Shown here piece by piece: positions 10,007 through 19,328 of a stretch of 64,000 nt of DNA. Under the pieces are notes generated by a model, which did no database searches, was not told the origin of the DNA, and saw only the letters and a program-made list of their open reading frames with translations. Numbering within the stretch: the stretch's first letter is position 1; every line of letters starts with the position of its first letter. Position numbers and translations under genes: made by a program. Origin of the DNA: Sulfuriferula sp. AH1 (GTDB taxonomy: Bacteria > Pseudomonadota > Gammaproteobacteria > Burkholderiales > Sulfuriferulaceae); NCBI RefSeq assembly GCF_002162035.1, contig NZ_CP021138.1, positions 806,001-870,000 on the forward strand, given 5' to 3'.

Positions 10007-12438
10007 TTTGATTTTCCTGTTTGGCTGCGTGGTGCGCGCCCCAGTTTGGCTTCCAGCGCCAGGATGCGCCGGGTGGTAGCAAGGACGCTGTCGGGATTGA
10101 GGCTGATCGAGTCGATGCCGAGTTCGACCAGGAATTCCGCCATCTCCGGATAATCGGATGGCGCCTGGCCGCACAGACCAGAATGGATGCTGTTTCTGCG
10201 GCAGCCTTCTACCGCCAGCCGGATCATGGCCTTGACGCCATCGTCGCGTTCGTCGTAATCGAATGCGACGATCTCGCTGTCGCGATCGACGCCCAGAGTG
10301 AGCTGGGTAAGGTCGTTGGAGCCGATGGAAAAGCCGTCGAAGCGCGAGGCGAACTGGTCGATCAGGATGACATTATTCGGCACCTCGCACATGGCGTAAA
10401 TTTGCAGACCATTGTCGCCGCGCTTGAGGCCGAATTCGGCCATTTTGGCGAGCACCGCATCGGCTTCCGCGACGCGACGCACGAACGGCAGCATGAGGAT
10501 GACGTTGTCGAGCCCCATTTTCTCGCGTACCCGTTTCATCGCCACACATTCCAGTCTGAAGCCGTCGGCGTAGGCGGGGTGGGCATAGCGCGAGGCGCCG
10601 CGGAATCCGAGCATCGGGTTGGCCTCGTTCGGCTCGAAATCCTTGCCGCCGAGCAGCGATGCGTATTCGTTGGATTTGAAATCGGACATGCGCATGACTA
10701 CGGGCTTGGGGTAGAACGCGGCAGCAATGGTACCGACACCTTCAGCCAGACGTTCGATGAAGAAATCCGCGCCATTGCCATATCCCTGAGTCAGCGCAGC
10801 AATCTGCGCGCGTATCGCCGGATCGGTGATGCGTTCCGGGTACAGCAGCGCCATCGGGTGGGCCTTGATGGCCTGGGTGATGATGAATTCCATGCGTGCC
10901 AGGCCGACACCGTCATGAGGCAGCTGCGCCGTTTTGAATGCCAGGTCGGGATTGCCGATATTGATCATGATCTCCGTGGCCGGGCGCGACAATTGCGAAA
11001 GATCGGTATGTTCGACGTGAAACGGAATGGCGCCGCGGTAGACATTGCCGGTCTCGCCTTCGGCGCAGGCCACCGTCGTCAGCTCGCCGGTGGCCAGCGC
11101 GGTCGTGGCATGATCGGCGCCGACGATCGCAGGAATGCCGAGTTCGCGGGCAATGATGGCGGCATGGCAGGTGCGTCCGCCGCGATTGGTGACGATGGCG
11201 GCGGCGATCTTCATCACCGGCTCCCAGTCGGGCGAAGTGGTATCGGCGACGAGGATTTCCCCGGCCTGGAATTCTGGCAGGTGGGCGACATCGGCAATGA
11301 CCCGGACGCGCCCGCTGGCAATGCGCCCGCCTACGGCACGGCCGGTAATGACGACTTCACCCTTGCCGTCGAGCTGGAATGTTTCCAGCGTGCTGGCGGC
11401 ACGCTGCGAGGCGACGGTTTCAGGGCGCGCCTGCACCATGTAGAACTCGCCGTCGAGTCCGTCCTTTGCCCATTCCATATCCATCGGGCGGTCATGTCCG
11501 ATTTTTTGCGAGTAGTGGCGTTCCACTTTCAACGCATAGTCGGCCAGCGTGAGCACGTCATCATCGTTGATACAGAAGCGCATTTGTTCGGCAGTGGAGG
11601 TGGGGATGTTGTGGGTGGTGGCACCGGCCAGATCGGCGGTATAGGTCATTTTTATTTTCTTGCCGCCCAGTCGTCGTCGCAGTACGCTGCGGTGCCCTGA
11701 TGCAAACGTGGGCTTGTGCACGTAAAACTCGTCCGGTTCGACTGTGCCCTGCACGACGTTCTCGCCCAGACCGTAAGCCGCGGTGATGAACACCACGTCG
11801 CGGAATCCGGTTTCGGTATCCAGCGAGAACATCACGCCCGACGCGGCGATGTCGGAGCGCACCATTTTCATCACGCCAATCGATAGCGCGATCTTGAAAT
11901 GGTCGAAACCCTGATCGATGCGATAGTGGATGGCGCGGTCGGTAAACAGGCTGGCAAAGCAATGTTTGCAGGCGTCGAGCAGTGCAGCGTCGCCGCTGAT
12001 ATTGAGGTAGGTGTCCTGTTGTCCGGCGAAGCTGGCGGTGGGCAGGTCCTCGGCGGTGGCCGAGCTGCGCACCGCCAGGCTGAGTTCGTCGCCGTATTCG
12101 GCCTTGAGCTGGGTATAGGCCAGCAGGATCTGCGTGCTGATATGCCCATCCAGCGGGGCGTTGTAGACGATGTCGCGGGCGCGGGCGCCGCGGCGCGCCA
12201 GGTCGGCGACATCGTTCGGATCCAGTTCGTCGAGTGCATCGTGCAACGCCGCGCTGACGCCGGGCTGGGCCAGCAGATTGCGGTAGGCTTCGGCGGTTAT
12301 GGCGAAGCCGTTGGGTACTTTTACCCCCTGAGTGGTCAGTTCGCGGTACATTTCACCGAGCGATGCATTCTTGCCGCCGACCAGAGGAATATCATCGATC
12401 GTGATCTCTTCGAACCAGCGGATGTAATTGTTATCCAT
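10003..12438 (-). CDS. ppsA: phosphoenolpyruvate synthase
   Basis: Cytoplasmic PEP synthase (pyruvate, water dikinase), making PEP from pyruvate and ATP for gluconeogenesis. The N-terminal ATP-grasp part (VGGKNASLGEMYREL; FAVRSS-type LAVRSSATAEDLPTASFAGQQ near residue 115), the phosphohistidine domain with GGRTCHAAIIAREL (catalytic His near 420), and the C-terminal PEP-binding barrel (GSNDLTQLTLGVDRDS; CGQAPSDYPE) are all present. Length is 811 residues, normal. I prefer the ATG at 12438, four bases after GGAGGT, over a GTG two codons earlier. It heads a possible operon with the RNase, DUF4010 protein, cbpA and cbpM. Confidence 0.97.
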   Translation of the reverse strand: MDNNYIRWFEEITIDDIPLVGGKNASLGEMYRELTTQGVKVPNGFAITAEAYRNLLAQPGVSAALHDALDELDPNDVADLARRGARARDIVYNAPLDGHISTQILLAYTQLKAEYGDELSLAVRSSATAEDLPTASFAGQQDTYLNISGDAALLDACKHCFASLFTDRAIHYRIDQGFDHFKIALSIGVMKMVRSDIAASGVMFSLDTETGFRDVVFITAAYGLGENVVQGTVEPDEFYVHKPTFASGHRSVLRRRLGGKKIKMTYTADLAGATTHNIPTSTAEQMRFCINDDDVLTLADYALKVERHYSQKIGHDRPMDMEWAKDGLDGEFYMVQARPETVASQRAASTLETFQLDGKGEVVITGRAVGGRIASGRVRVIADVAHLPEFQAGEILVADTTSPDWEPVMKIAAAIVTNRGGRTCHAAIIARELGIPAIVGADHATTALATGELTTVACAEGETGNVYRGAIPFHVEHTDLSQLSRPATEIMINIGNPDLAFKTAQLPHDGVGLARMEFIITQAIKAHPMALLYPERITDPAIRAQIAALTQGYGNGADFFIERLAEGVGTIAAAFYPKPVVMRMSDFKSNEYASLLGGKDFEPNEANPMLGFRGASRYAHPAYADGFRLECVAMKRVREKMGLDNVILMLPFVRRVAEADAVLAKMAEFGLKRGDNGLQIYAMCEVPNNVILIDQFASRFDGFSIGSNDLTQLTLGVDRDSEIVAFDYDERDDGVKAMIRLAVEGCRRNSIHSGLCGQAPSDYPEMAEFLVELGIDSISLNPDSVLATTRRILALEAKLGRAPRSQTGKSK

Positions 12439-12467
12439 TGCCACCTCCAGGATTTACCCCATGCTGC

Positions 12468-12496
12468 ATTATGGTTTTATGTTTAGTATAAGCCAA
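12468..12496 (-). promoter_or_regulatory. ppsA promoter region
   Basis: On the minus strand TTGGCT (12496-12491) is separated by 17 bases from CATAAT (12473-12468), a plausible sigma-70 promoter with its start about 25 bases before ppsA. Overlapping it is GGCTTATACTAAA (12494-12482), nearly identical to an element before xfp (3715-3727). Confidence 0.5.
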
Positions 12497-12540
12497 ATGT
12501 TTGTAGAATAGGCATGAGTACTTATTTATGAGCAGAGGAC

Positions 12541-13164
12541 ATGACTATATCGCAACCCGGTTATTGGCCGTTGGCAACCGCGCAATTGGCAGAGGCTGAT
12601 CCGGTGATGGCGGGCTTGATCGAGCGTTTCCCGCTTGTGTGGATGGAAAGTCGCGGCGATGCGTTCGAGACGCTGGCGCGCGCGATTACCGGCCAGCAGA
12701 TTTCAATCAAAGCCGCGGATACGGTATGGCAGCGGTTGCTGGGCGTGACTGCCGTTACGCCGCTGGCGCTCGCGTCGCAATCGGTTGCGGCGTTGCGTGC
12801 GTGCGGTTATTCGCGGCGCAAGGTCGAATATCTGCATGATCTCGCGCGGCATTTCGCGGATGACCTGATCGATCCGGCCGCCTGGCCGCAGATGGAAGAT
12901 GCCGAAATTATTCAGGTGCTTACGCAGATTCGCGGCATCGGTCAATGGAGTGCAGAAATGTTCCTGATGTTTAACCTGTTGCGACCGGATGTGCTGCCGG
13001 TGGACGATATCGGTTTGCAAAAAGCCTTCGCGTTGCATTACCCGGAGCTTGTGCCGCAAAACAAGGCCAATTTGCGTCGGCATGCAGAATGCTGGCGGCC
13101 CTGGCGTTCGGTCGCAACCTGGTATTTGTGGCGGAGTCTCGATCCGGTGGCGGTGGTGTACTGA
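12541..13164 (+). CDS. DNA-3-methyladenine glycosylase II (AlkA-type)
   Basis: HhH-GPD superfamily base-excision glycosylase of 207 residues that removes alkylated purines from DNA. Residues 38-55 hold the family signature FETLARAITGQQIS; the helix-hairpin-helix is TQIRGIGQWSAEMF, followed by the catalytic aspartate in DVLPVDDIGL. It lacks the N-terminal domain of E. coli AlkA and resembles the shorter Mag-type enzymes. There is no iron-sulfur cysteine cluster, so it is not an endonuclease III or MutY. Divergent from ppsA, with 102 bases between the starts. Confidence 0.92.
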   Translation: MTISQPGYWPLATAQLAEADPVMAGLIERFPLVWMESRGDAFETLARAITGQQISIKAADTVWQRLLGVTAVTPLALASQSVAALRACGYSRRKVEYLHDLARHFADDLIDPAAWPQMEDAEIIQVLTQIRGIGQWSAEMFLMFNLLRPDVLPVDDIGLQKAFALHYPELVPQNKANLRRHAECWRPWRSVATWYLWRSLDPVAVVY

Positions 13165-13176
13165 TATTTGTACTGG

Positions 13177-13205
13177 TTGACAGCTTGTATCGGTGCGAAT
13201 ATATT
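13177..13205 (+). promoter_or_regulatory. sigma-70 promoter of the HiPIP gene
   Basis: A perfect -35 TTGACA (13177-13182), 17-base spacer, and -10 TATATT (13200-13205) lie 50 bases before the HiPIP start. This is one of the best-matching promoters in the window and suggests strong constitutive expression. Confidence 0.75.
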
Positions 13206-13257
13206 AGGAAACGGTTATATTCTTGATCATGATTTTAAATTGAATTTAGGAGCCGTC

Positions 13258-13548
13258 ATGGAAAATGTCAAAAACAAACAAGTCTCTCGTCGTTCCTTCC
13301 TGAAAGGTGCTGCTCTGCTGGCCAGTATCGCAGTCGTACCGGCAGCGATGGTGAGCAAGGAAGCAGCTGCTGCAAAAATGTCCAAAGCTGCCTTGCAGTA
13401 TCAGGATGATCCCAAGAACGGCCAGGATTGCGTAAAATGCGTGCAGTTCGAGCCAGGCAAATCAGCCAAGGCCAAAGGCACCTGCAAGGTAGTCGAAGGC
13501 CCGATAAGCCCGAATGGCTGGTGCCTGGCTTTCGCAGCAAAGGGTTAA
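13258..13548 (+). CDS. high-potential iron-sulfur protein (HiPIP), Tat-exported
   Basis: Small periplasmic electron carrier of 96 residues with one [4Fe-4S] cluster. A Tat signal (SRRSFLKGAALLASIAVV) occupies residues 10-35 with probable cleavage after an alanine run near residue 40. The mature part has four cysteines in the HiPIP spacing C-x2-C-x14-C-x12-C, including CVKC and the C-terminal NGWCLAF. Start at 13258 follows TTAGGAG; earlier in-frame codons contain no signal. In beta- and gammaproteobacteria HiPIPs shuttle electrons between the bc1 complex and reaction centres or oxidases, and some take part in iron or thiosulfate oxidation. The partner here is not visible. Confidence 0.95.
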   Translation: MENVKNKQVSRRSFLKGAALLASIAVVPAAMVSKEAAAAKMSKAALQYQDDPKNGQDCVKCVQFEPGKSAKAKGTCKVVEGPISPNGWCLAFAAKG

Positions 13549-13575
13549 TTCCCGTTAGCTGATTGCTGGTTCCAA

Positions 13576-13612
13576 ATAAAAAAGCGCAATCGATTTGATT
13601 GCGCTTTTTTAT
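13576..13612. terminator. bidirectional rho-independent terminator
   Basis: AAAAAAGCGCAATC - GATTT - GATTGCGCTTTTTT forms a near-perfect stem with A and T tracts on both sides. It sits between the convergent HiPIP and chemoreceptor genes and can end both transcripts. Confidence 0.9.
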
Positions 13613-13624
13613 TGCGAGTGACAT

Positions 13625-15697
13625 CTAGGCTGCAATGGCAGGTTTGCGGGTTCTGCCGGCTTTGGCGGTAACTTTGCCGGCTGGATAAGGTGGCCGCGGC
13701 ATAGGGATGACATCGGCATCCTGCTGCTGGTGCGAACGCGATGAGCTGGCTGGAGGGGAGTAGTGCGTCAGTTTGAACACGCTTACCGCTACTGCCAGTG
13801 TGGTGGCCTGTTGCTGCAGGCTTTCTGCCGCCGCTGCTGCCTGTTCCACCATCGCGGCATTTTGCTGCGTCATTTCGTCCATTTGGGTAATGGCCTGATT
13901 GACCTGCGCTATGCCGGAGCTTTGCTCCTGACTGGCCAACGTGATTGCGCTCATGATGTCGGCGACCTGCTTGATCGCGCTGACGACTTCTTCCATGGTC
14001 TGGCCGGCATTGTTTACCAGCTCGCTGCCGATTTCCACCTGGTTGACCGAATCACCGATCAAAGCCTTGATCTCTTTGGCCGCTGCCGCCGAGCGCTGGG
14101 CCAGACTGCGTACTTCGGCCGCCACCACGGCAAATCCGCGCCCTTGTTCGCCGGCGCGCGCCGCTTCGACCGCGGCATTGAGTGCAAGGATATTGGTCTG
14201 GAATGCAATGCTGTCGATCACGCCGATGATGTCGGAGATCTTGCGTGAGCTTTCCCTGATCGAGCCCATGCTGTCTACCGCCTGATGCACGACTGCGCCG
14301 CCTTTGACTGCAATAGTGGACGCGGAAGCCGCCACTTGGCTGGCACGACTGGCGTTGGCTGCGTTCTGCTGTACGGTCGAAGTCAGCTCTTCCATCGAGC
14401 TGGCGGTTTCTTCCAGCGATGCGGCTTGCGATTCGGTGCGGGAGGATAGGTTGGCGTTGCCGGCAGCGATTTCGTTCGATGCCAGATTGATGGTTTCTGC
14501 TCCCATGCGCACGTCGGCGACCAGTTGCGCCAGGTTTTGCGTCATGTCGCCGAATGCGTGGATCAGTCCGCCGATTTCGTCCTTGCTGGCCGAGTGGATG
14601 GCATGCGTCAAATCGCCGCTCGCTGCCGTGGCTACGGCGCGTTCCAGGCGTTTGACCTCGCGGGAAAACGAAGTGTAAAAACCCGCGAACAGATACGCCG
14701 CAATCGCCAGCGCCAGCAAGATGCCAGCCATCATCTCGTTGCGCCACAACGTTGCCTGCTGGATGCGTTCGTCCAGCAGGCCGTTGAGCAGATTTGTCGT
14801 GGTGGCGGCAAATGCCGACAGCTCATCCATGCGCTGATTGCCGGCAGCATGGAATTGATTGCCGGAAGTCTGGTTGGCCGAATTCAATACTTCGACCCGC
14901 GCTCTTTCCAGATAGGCCCGAATGGCGTTCACGAGATTCGCATGCGGGGCGAGGCTGGCTTTCAGTGCCGGATTTTCGCGATACAGGGTTTGCAACTGGT
15001 CGGGGATCTTGTCGAGCGCGTATCTGGTCAGCATGATGTTCGAATTCAGCAGTACGTCCTCATTGCCTTCGAACATGCCGGTGTCGATGATCGAGGCGCC
15101 GCGTCCCGAGATCTCCGCGAGATTGTCATTGATGACCGGTAGGGTGCGGGTGAGCAGCGTGACCAGATGGTGGCTGTCGCTCTTCGGATCCAGTAACAGG
15201 CCCGATCTGTCGGCGATGAGCGTATTCAGTCTGTTTAACTGGCCGAGCAGCGCAGTATGCCGTTCATAACTCGCCTTTGATCGGTCTGTGGCGATATTGC
15301 CTTGTAATGCCTGCCAGGATTCGTTCACTTTCGACCATGTCCCGGCTGTGTCAAAATCGCCGGTATTTTTTTGCGTCGCATCGAACTGCGCCATTTTTTT
15401 ATTGATGTCGTCGCGGACTTGGGATGCTGCGGCACTGACAGTGTGATTGCCATTGAGTTGCATGTGCAGCAATGCGCGATGTTGCTGGGTCAGGCGGATA
15501 ATGTCGCTGATTTGCTGCATATAACGCAGGCCCTTGTGTTCGTGCTCTGAAACCGCGATGGATTTCTGCAATTCGTTGAACAGCAGGGTCGTTACCAGTA
15601 ACAGCGGGGTGATGAATACTAGCGCGAGCAGGGCGAATTTCGGCAACAAACGAAGCTGTTGCATTAATCTGGCGGCAGGCATGAGTACGGCGTGCAT
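13625..15697 (-). CDS. methyl-accepting chemotaxis protein
   Basis: Membrane chemoreceptor of 690 residues. A first transmembrane helix (residues ~20-40, FALLALVFITPLLLVTTLLF), a long all-helical periplasmic region of ~280 residues, a second membrane helix near 325 (MAGILLALAIAAYLFAGFY), a HAMP domain, and a cytoplasmic signalling hairpin with the conserved tip IAFQTNILALNAAVEAARAG and EVRSLAQRSA. The sensor could not be assigned to a named family; its ligand is unknown. The C-terminus has no CheR-binding pentapeptide. The start is preceded by AGGAAAACATT. It is monocistronic, with no che genes near. Confidence 0.95.
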   Translation of the reverse strand: MHAVLMPAARLMQQLRLLPKFALLALVFITPLLLVTTLLFNELQKSIAVSEHEHKGLRYMQQISDIIRLTQQHRALLHMQLNGNHTVSAAASQVRDDINKKMAQFDATQKNTGDFDTAGTWSKVNESWQALQGNIATDRSKASYERHTALLGQLNRLNTLIADRSGLLLDPKSDSHHLVTLLTRTLPVINDNLAEISGRGASIIDTGMFEGNEDVLLNSNIMLTRYALDKIPDQLQTLYRENPALKASLAPHANLVNAIRAYLERARVEVLNSANQTSGNQFHAAGNQRMDELSAFAATTTNLLNGLLDERIQQATLWRNEMMAGILLALAIAAYLFAGFYTSFSREVKRLERAVATAASGDLTHAIHSASKDEIGGLIHAFGDMTQNLAQLVADVRMGAETINLASNEIAAGNANLSSRTESQAASLEETASSMEELTSTVQQNAANASRASQVAASASTIAVKGGAVVHQAVDSMGSIRESSRKISDIIGVIDSIAFQTNILALNAAVEAARAGEQGRGFAVVAAEVRSLAQRSAAAAKEIKALIGDSVNQVEIGSELVNNAGQTMEEVVSAIKQVADIMSAITLASQEQSSGIAQVNQAITQMDEMTQQNAAMVEQAAAAAESLQQQATTLAVAVSVFKLTHYSPPASSSRSHQQQDADVIPMPRPPYPAGKVTAKAGRTRKPAIAA

Positions 15698-15811
15698 AAT
15701 GTTTTCCTGTTGATGTAATTCGAGTGCAACTTTCAGGCCGTCAAGGCGAATAAGCTGTCGGCCGTCGAATTATGCGGGGGCATTATGACTGTTTGATGAC
15801 GTTTTGAAGAC

Positions 15812-15838
15812 AAAAAAGGGCAGGGTTAGGCCTGCCCT
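15812..15838 (-). terminator. tex terminator
   Basis: Read on the minus strand: GGGCAGG-CCTAACC-CTGCCC followed by TTTTTTG, just past the tex stop codon. A clear rho-independent terminator. Confidence 0.85.
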
Positions 15839-15851
15839 GATACAACTGTGG

Positions 15852-18152
15852 TTAGCTGCGCATCTTGATGGCGCGTGCCAGCGCATTTGCCATCGCATTG
15901 TCAGGGGCCGGTGTCTGGCGCGCCGGTTTGCCGGGTCTCGCAGCAGCCGGTTCGCGTGGCGTGACCGCATCCTGCAGACGCATGGTCAACGCGATGCGCC
16001 TGCGCTGGATATCGATTTCCTGCACCTTGACCTTGATCACATCGCCGGCCTTGACGATGCTGTGCGGGTCTTTGACAAACGTATCGGCGAGTGCGGAGAT
16101 GTGCACCAGACCGTCCTGATGCACGCCGATATCGACGAACGCGCCGAAGTTGGTGACGTTGGTGACGACGCCTTCCAGCACCATGCCGGGCTGCAAGTCG
16201 CCGATTTCGGCGATGCCGGCCTTGAACGTGGCGGTCTTGAATGCAGGGCGCGGGTCGCGGCCGGGTTTTTCCAGCTCGCGCAGGATGTCCTGTACTGTTG
16301 GCAGGCCGAAATGTTCGTCGGTATATGCTTTGGCGTCGAGCTGGCTGAATACGCCGGCCTGACCGATGAGTGCGGCAGGGTTGCCTGTGTGCAGGCGCTG
16401 CATGAGGTCGTGCAGGATGCGTTCTGCGACCGGGTAGGCTTCGGGGTGGACGGCAGAAACATCAAGCGGATTGTCGCCGCGTACGCGCAGGAAGCCGGCG
16501 GCCTGTTCGAAGGTCTTGGCGCCGAGACGCGGCACCTGCTTCAATGCGTCGCGGCTGGTGAACCTGCCGTGCTGGTCGCGATAGCTGACGATGCTTTCCG
16601 CCAGACTGGGTGACAAGCCGGAAACGCGTGCGAGCAGCGGAACCGATGCGCTGTTGACGTCAACGCCGACGGCGTTGACGCAATCTTCCACCACCGCATC
16701 GAGACTCCTGGCCAGCCTGGACTGGCTGACATCGTGCTGGTATTGGCCGACGCCGATGGATTTGGGATCGATCTTGACCAGCTCGGCCAGCGGATCCTGC
16801 AGGCGGCGGGCAATGGATACCGCCCCGCGCAGGCTGACGTCGAGCTGCGGGAATTCATGCGCAGCAAATTCGGATGCCGAGTACACTGAGGCCCCCGCTT
16901 CGGAAACCACCACTTTGGTCATGTTCAACTGTGGCAGCCGCGCAATCAGATCCGCTGCGAGCTGATCGGTCTCGCGCGAGGCGGTGCCGTTGCCGATGCT
17001 GATGAGTTCGATGTTATGTTTCTGTGCCAGCGCGGCCAGCGCGTGCAGGGCGCCGTCCCAGTTGTTGCGCGGCGCATGGGGATACACGGTGGCAGTGTCG
17101 AGCAGCTTGCCGGTGCCGTCCACCACGGCGACCTTGACGCCGGTACGGATGCCGGGATCGAGCCCCATCGTGGTACGCAAGCCGGCGGGTGCGGCGAGCA
17201 GCAGGTCGTGCAGATTGCGGGCGAACACGCGGATCGCTTCGGTCTCGGCGCGTTCGCGCAAATCGCCGAGCAATTCCAGCTCCAGATGCAGCGCGAGCTT
17301 GATGCGCCAGGCCCAGCGTACGGTGTCGGCCAGCCACTGATCGGCACCGCGGTTCTGATTGCTGATGCCGAATTGCCGGGCGATCATGCTCTCGGCAGGA
17401 TGGCTCTGCGGCGTGTCGCTGAACTCTTGCGGCAGCTTGAGGGCGACCCGCAGGATTTCTTCATTGCGTCCGCGGAACAATGCCAGCGCGCGGTGCGGCG
17501 GTATCGCCTTCAACGGCTCGCTGTAATCGAAATAATCGCGGAATTTGGCGCCTTCGGTTTCCTTGCCCTCGGCGACTGTGGCGACCACGATGCCGTCGGC
17601 AGATAGCAGGTCGCGCAGCCGCGCCAGCAGCGCGGCATCCTCGGCGAAGCGCTCCATCAGGATCTGGCGGGCGCCGTCGAGTGCGGCTTTGGCGTCGGCT
17701 ACGCCTTTGTCTGCATCGATGTAGGCTGCTGCGGCAGTTTCCGGATGCTGCGCGGGGGCGCCGAGCAGGCTGTCGGCCAGCGGGGTCAATCCGGCTTCGC
17801 GGGCGATCTGCGCCTTGGTGCGGCGTTTCTGCTTGTACGGCAGGTAGAGGTCTTCCAGCGTCTGCTTGGATTCGGCTAGCGCAATCTCGTTCTGCAGCGC
17901 GGGCGTGAGCTTGCCCTGCTCGCCGATGCTCGCCAGTATCGCGTTGCGGCGCGATTCCAGTTCGCGCATATAGCCCAGGCGTTCTTCCAGATGGCGCATT
18001 TGCGTATCGTCCAGCCCGCCGGTGGCTTCCTTGCGGTAACGGGAGATGAACGGCACGGTGGCGCCTTCGTCCAGCAGTGCAACAGCGGCCATTACTTGTT
18101 GTGGGCGCACATTCATTTCAGCGGCCAGGCGCTGTTCAATCGCAGGTAACAT
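15852..18152 (-). CDS. tex: Tex, RNA-binding transcription accessory protein
   Basis: Highly conserved cytoplasmic nucleic-acid-binding protein of 766 residues. The N-terminal helical core begins [20 protein letters not shown] and contains [18 protein letters not shown] YqgF/RNase H-like domain starts near residue 325 ([20 protein letters not shown]). Helix-hairpin-helix motifs follow ([31 protein letters not shown]), and an S1 RNA-binding domain lies near residues 645-715 ([20 protein letters not shown]). The tail is Pro/Ala-rich. Homologues affect toxin gene expression and transcript turnover; the exact role is unresolved. It is divergent from hslO. Confidence 0.97.
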   Translation of the reverse strand: MLPAIEQRLAAEMNVRPQQVMAAVALLDEGATVPFISRYRKEATGGLDDTQMRHLEERLGYMRELESRRNAILASIGEQGKLTPALQNEIALAESKQTLEDLYLPYKQKRRTKAQIAREAGLTPLADSLLGAPAQHPETAAAAYIDADKGVADAKAALDGARQILMERFAEDAALLARLRDLLSADGIVVATVAEGKETEGAKFRDYFDYSEPLKAIPPHRALALFRGRNEEILRVALKLPQEFSDTPQSHPAESMIARQFGISNQNRGADQWLADTVRWAWRIKLALHLELELLGDLRERAETEAIRVFARNLHDLLLAAPAGLRTTMGLDPGIRTGVKVAVVDGTGKLLDTATVYPHAPRNNWDGALHALAALAQKHNIELISIGNGTASRETDQLAADLIARLPQLNMTKVVVSEAGASVYSASEFAAHEFPQLDVSLRGAVSIARRLQDPLAELVKIDPKSIGVGQYQHDVSQSRLARSLDAVVEDCVNAVGVDVNSASVPLLARVSGLSPSLAESIVSYRDQHGRFTSRDALKQVPRLGAKTFEQAAGFLRVRGDNPLDVSAVHPEAYPVAERILHDLMQRLHTGNPAALIGQAGVFSQLDAKAYTDEHFGLPTVQDILRELEKPGRDPRPAFKTATFKAGIAEIGDLQPGMVLEGVVTNVTNFGAFVDIGVHQDGLVHISALADTFVKDPHSIVKAGDVIKVKVQEIDIQRRRIALTMRLQDAVTPREPAAARPGKPARQTPAPDNAMANALARAIKMRS

Positions 18153-18212
18153 TTATCAGGGCAGTTCGCAAAAACCGCAACTATGCATAAAGTCCAAGTG
18201 GCTGACAAGCGC

Positions 18213-18218
18213 TATAAT
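18213..18218 (+). promoter_or_regulatory. -10 element of hslO
   Basis: TATAAT 31 bases before the hslO ATG; no good -35 hexamer at 16-18 bases. Probably the hslO promoter. Confidence 0.4.
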
Positions 18219-18248
18219 TACACCTTATTCGTTACTCTTTGATTCAAC

Positions 18249-19127
18249 ATGCATACTACCGACAGCCTGACCCGCTTTATGTTTGAACATGCCGCCGTGC
18301 GCGGCGAACTAGTCAGCCTGGACGAAACCTGGCGCGAAGTGCTCAAGCACGCCGACTATCCTGCGCCCTTGCAAACCCTGCTCGGCGAACTGATGGCAGC
18401 GGCGGCATTGCTGATCGCCACGCTGAAGTTCGACGGCAGCATGATCTTGCAGATGCAGGGCGAGGGCGCGGTGAAGCTGCTGGTGGTCGAGGCTACTTCG
18501 GCGCATACGCTGCGCGCGACTGCAAAATGGGATGGCGATCTCACCGAAGGCAATTTTGCCGAACTGCTTGGTACTGGGCGCATGGTGATCACGCTCGACC
18601 CCGCCAGTGCCGACAAGCAGGCCTACCAGGGCATCGTGCCGCTGGAAGGCACCGATGTTGCTGCCGCGCTGATGCATTACATGGCGCAATCCGAACAGAT
18701 CGATACGCATATCGTGCTCGCAGCCGATGAAACCAGTGCTGCCGGCATGCTGATACAAAAACTGCCCGACCTTGCGGACGGCGATCCCGACGCGTGGAAT
18801 CGTGCCAGCCATCTGGCGGCTACGTTGAAAGCGGAAGAGCTATTGACGCTGGATGCCAGAATGATCCTGCATCGGCTGTTCCACGAAGAAGACCTGCGCG
18901 TGTTCGAGCCGGAGCACGTGCGCTTCGCATGCACCTGCTCGCGTTCCCGCGTCGCCGACATGCTCAAAATGCTGGGTCGAGAAGAGATCGAATCGGTGCT
19001 GGAAGAGCGCGGCCAGATCGAAGTGCAATGCGAATTCTGCAACCGGCATTACCGCTTCGACCCCATCGATGCGGCGCAGCTGTGGCTGCCGAATGTGTCG
19101 GCGACGGAGGGGGAAACGCGGCATTGA
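18249..19127 (+). CDS. hslO: Hsp33 redox-regulated chaperone
   Basis: Redox-activated holdase of 292 residues that protects proteins during oxidative stress. The C-terminal zinc-binding redox switch is complete: FACTCSRSR (CxC) and, 30 residues later, VQCEFCNRHYRF (CxxC). The N-terminal part has LMAAAALLIATLKFDGSMILQMQG, usual for the family. The length is normal. The start ATG lies after the TATAAT at 18213, and it is divergent from tex. Confidence 0.96.
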   Translation: MHTTDSLTRFMFEHAAVRGELVSLDETWREVLKHADYPAPLQTLLGELMAAAALLIATLKFDGSMILQMQGEGAVKLLVVEATSAHTLRATAKWDGDLTEGNFAELLGTGRMVITLDPASADKQAYQGIVPLEGTDVAAALMHYMAQSEQIDTHIVLAADETSAAGMLIQKLPDLADGDPDAWNRASHLAATLKAEELLTLDARMILHRLFHEEDLRVFEPEHVRFACTCSRSRVADMLKMLGREEIESVLEERGQIEVQCEFCNRHYRFDPIDAAQLWLPNVSATEGETRH

Positions 19128-19328
19128 TTACAATGCGAATATGGTTTTTGTAAGAAGTTAAAAGCTTGTATGAGCGATGTGATTCAATAAGCGATGAATG
19201 GAGGGTTGCAAAATAGCCTTCACGGGGATGATCTGCTCTAGTGGTACTGTCTCACTTTAAATAAGAGTTAACTCTAACCGATCCGATTTTGCCATCTTGT
19301 TATATTGCGTGATTTATTCCTGCAAACA
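19128..19328. other. intergenic region with a 12-bp palindrome
   Basis: Two hundred bases between the convergent hslO and the TPR membrane gene. It contains a perfect palindrome AGAGTTAACTCT at 19264-19275 but no clear terminator or gene. From here to about 21.9 kb base composition becomes visibly more AT-rich. Confidence 0.4.

Noticed and set aside
10021-11700. 559-residue open frame on the plus strand
   Set aside because: It is antisense to ppsA, whose motifs are clear; long open frames opposite GC-rich genes are common.
13211-13245. FNR-type site before the HiPIP gene
   Set aside because: TTGAT is present in TTGATCATGATTTT, but the right half is not ATCAA.
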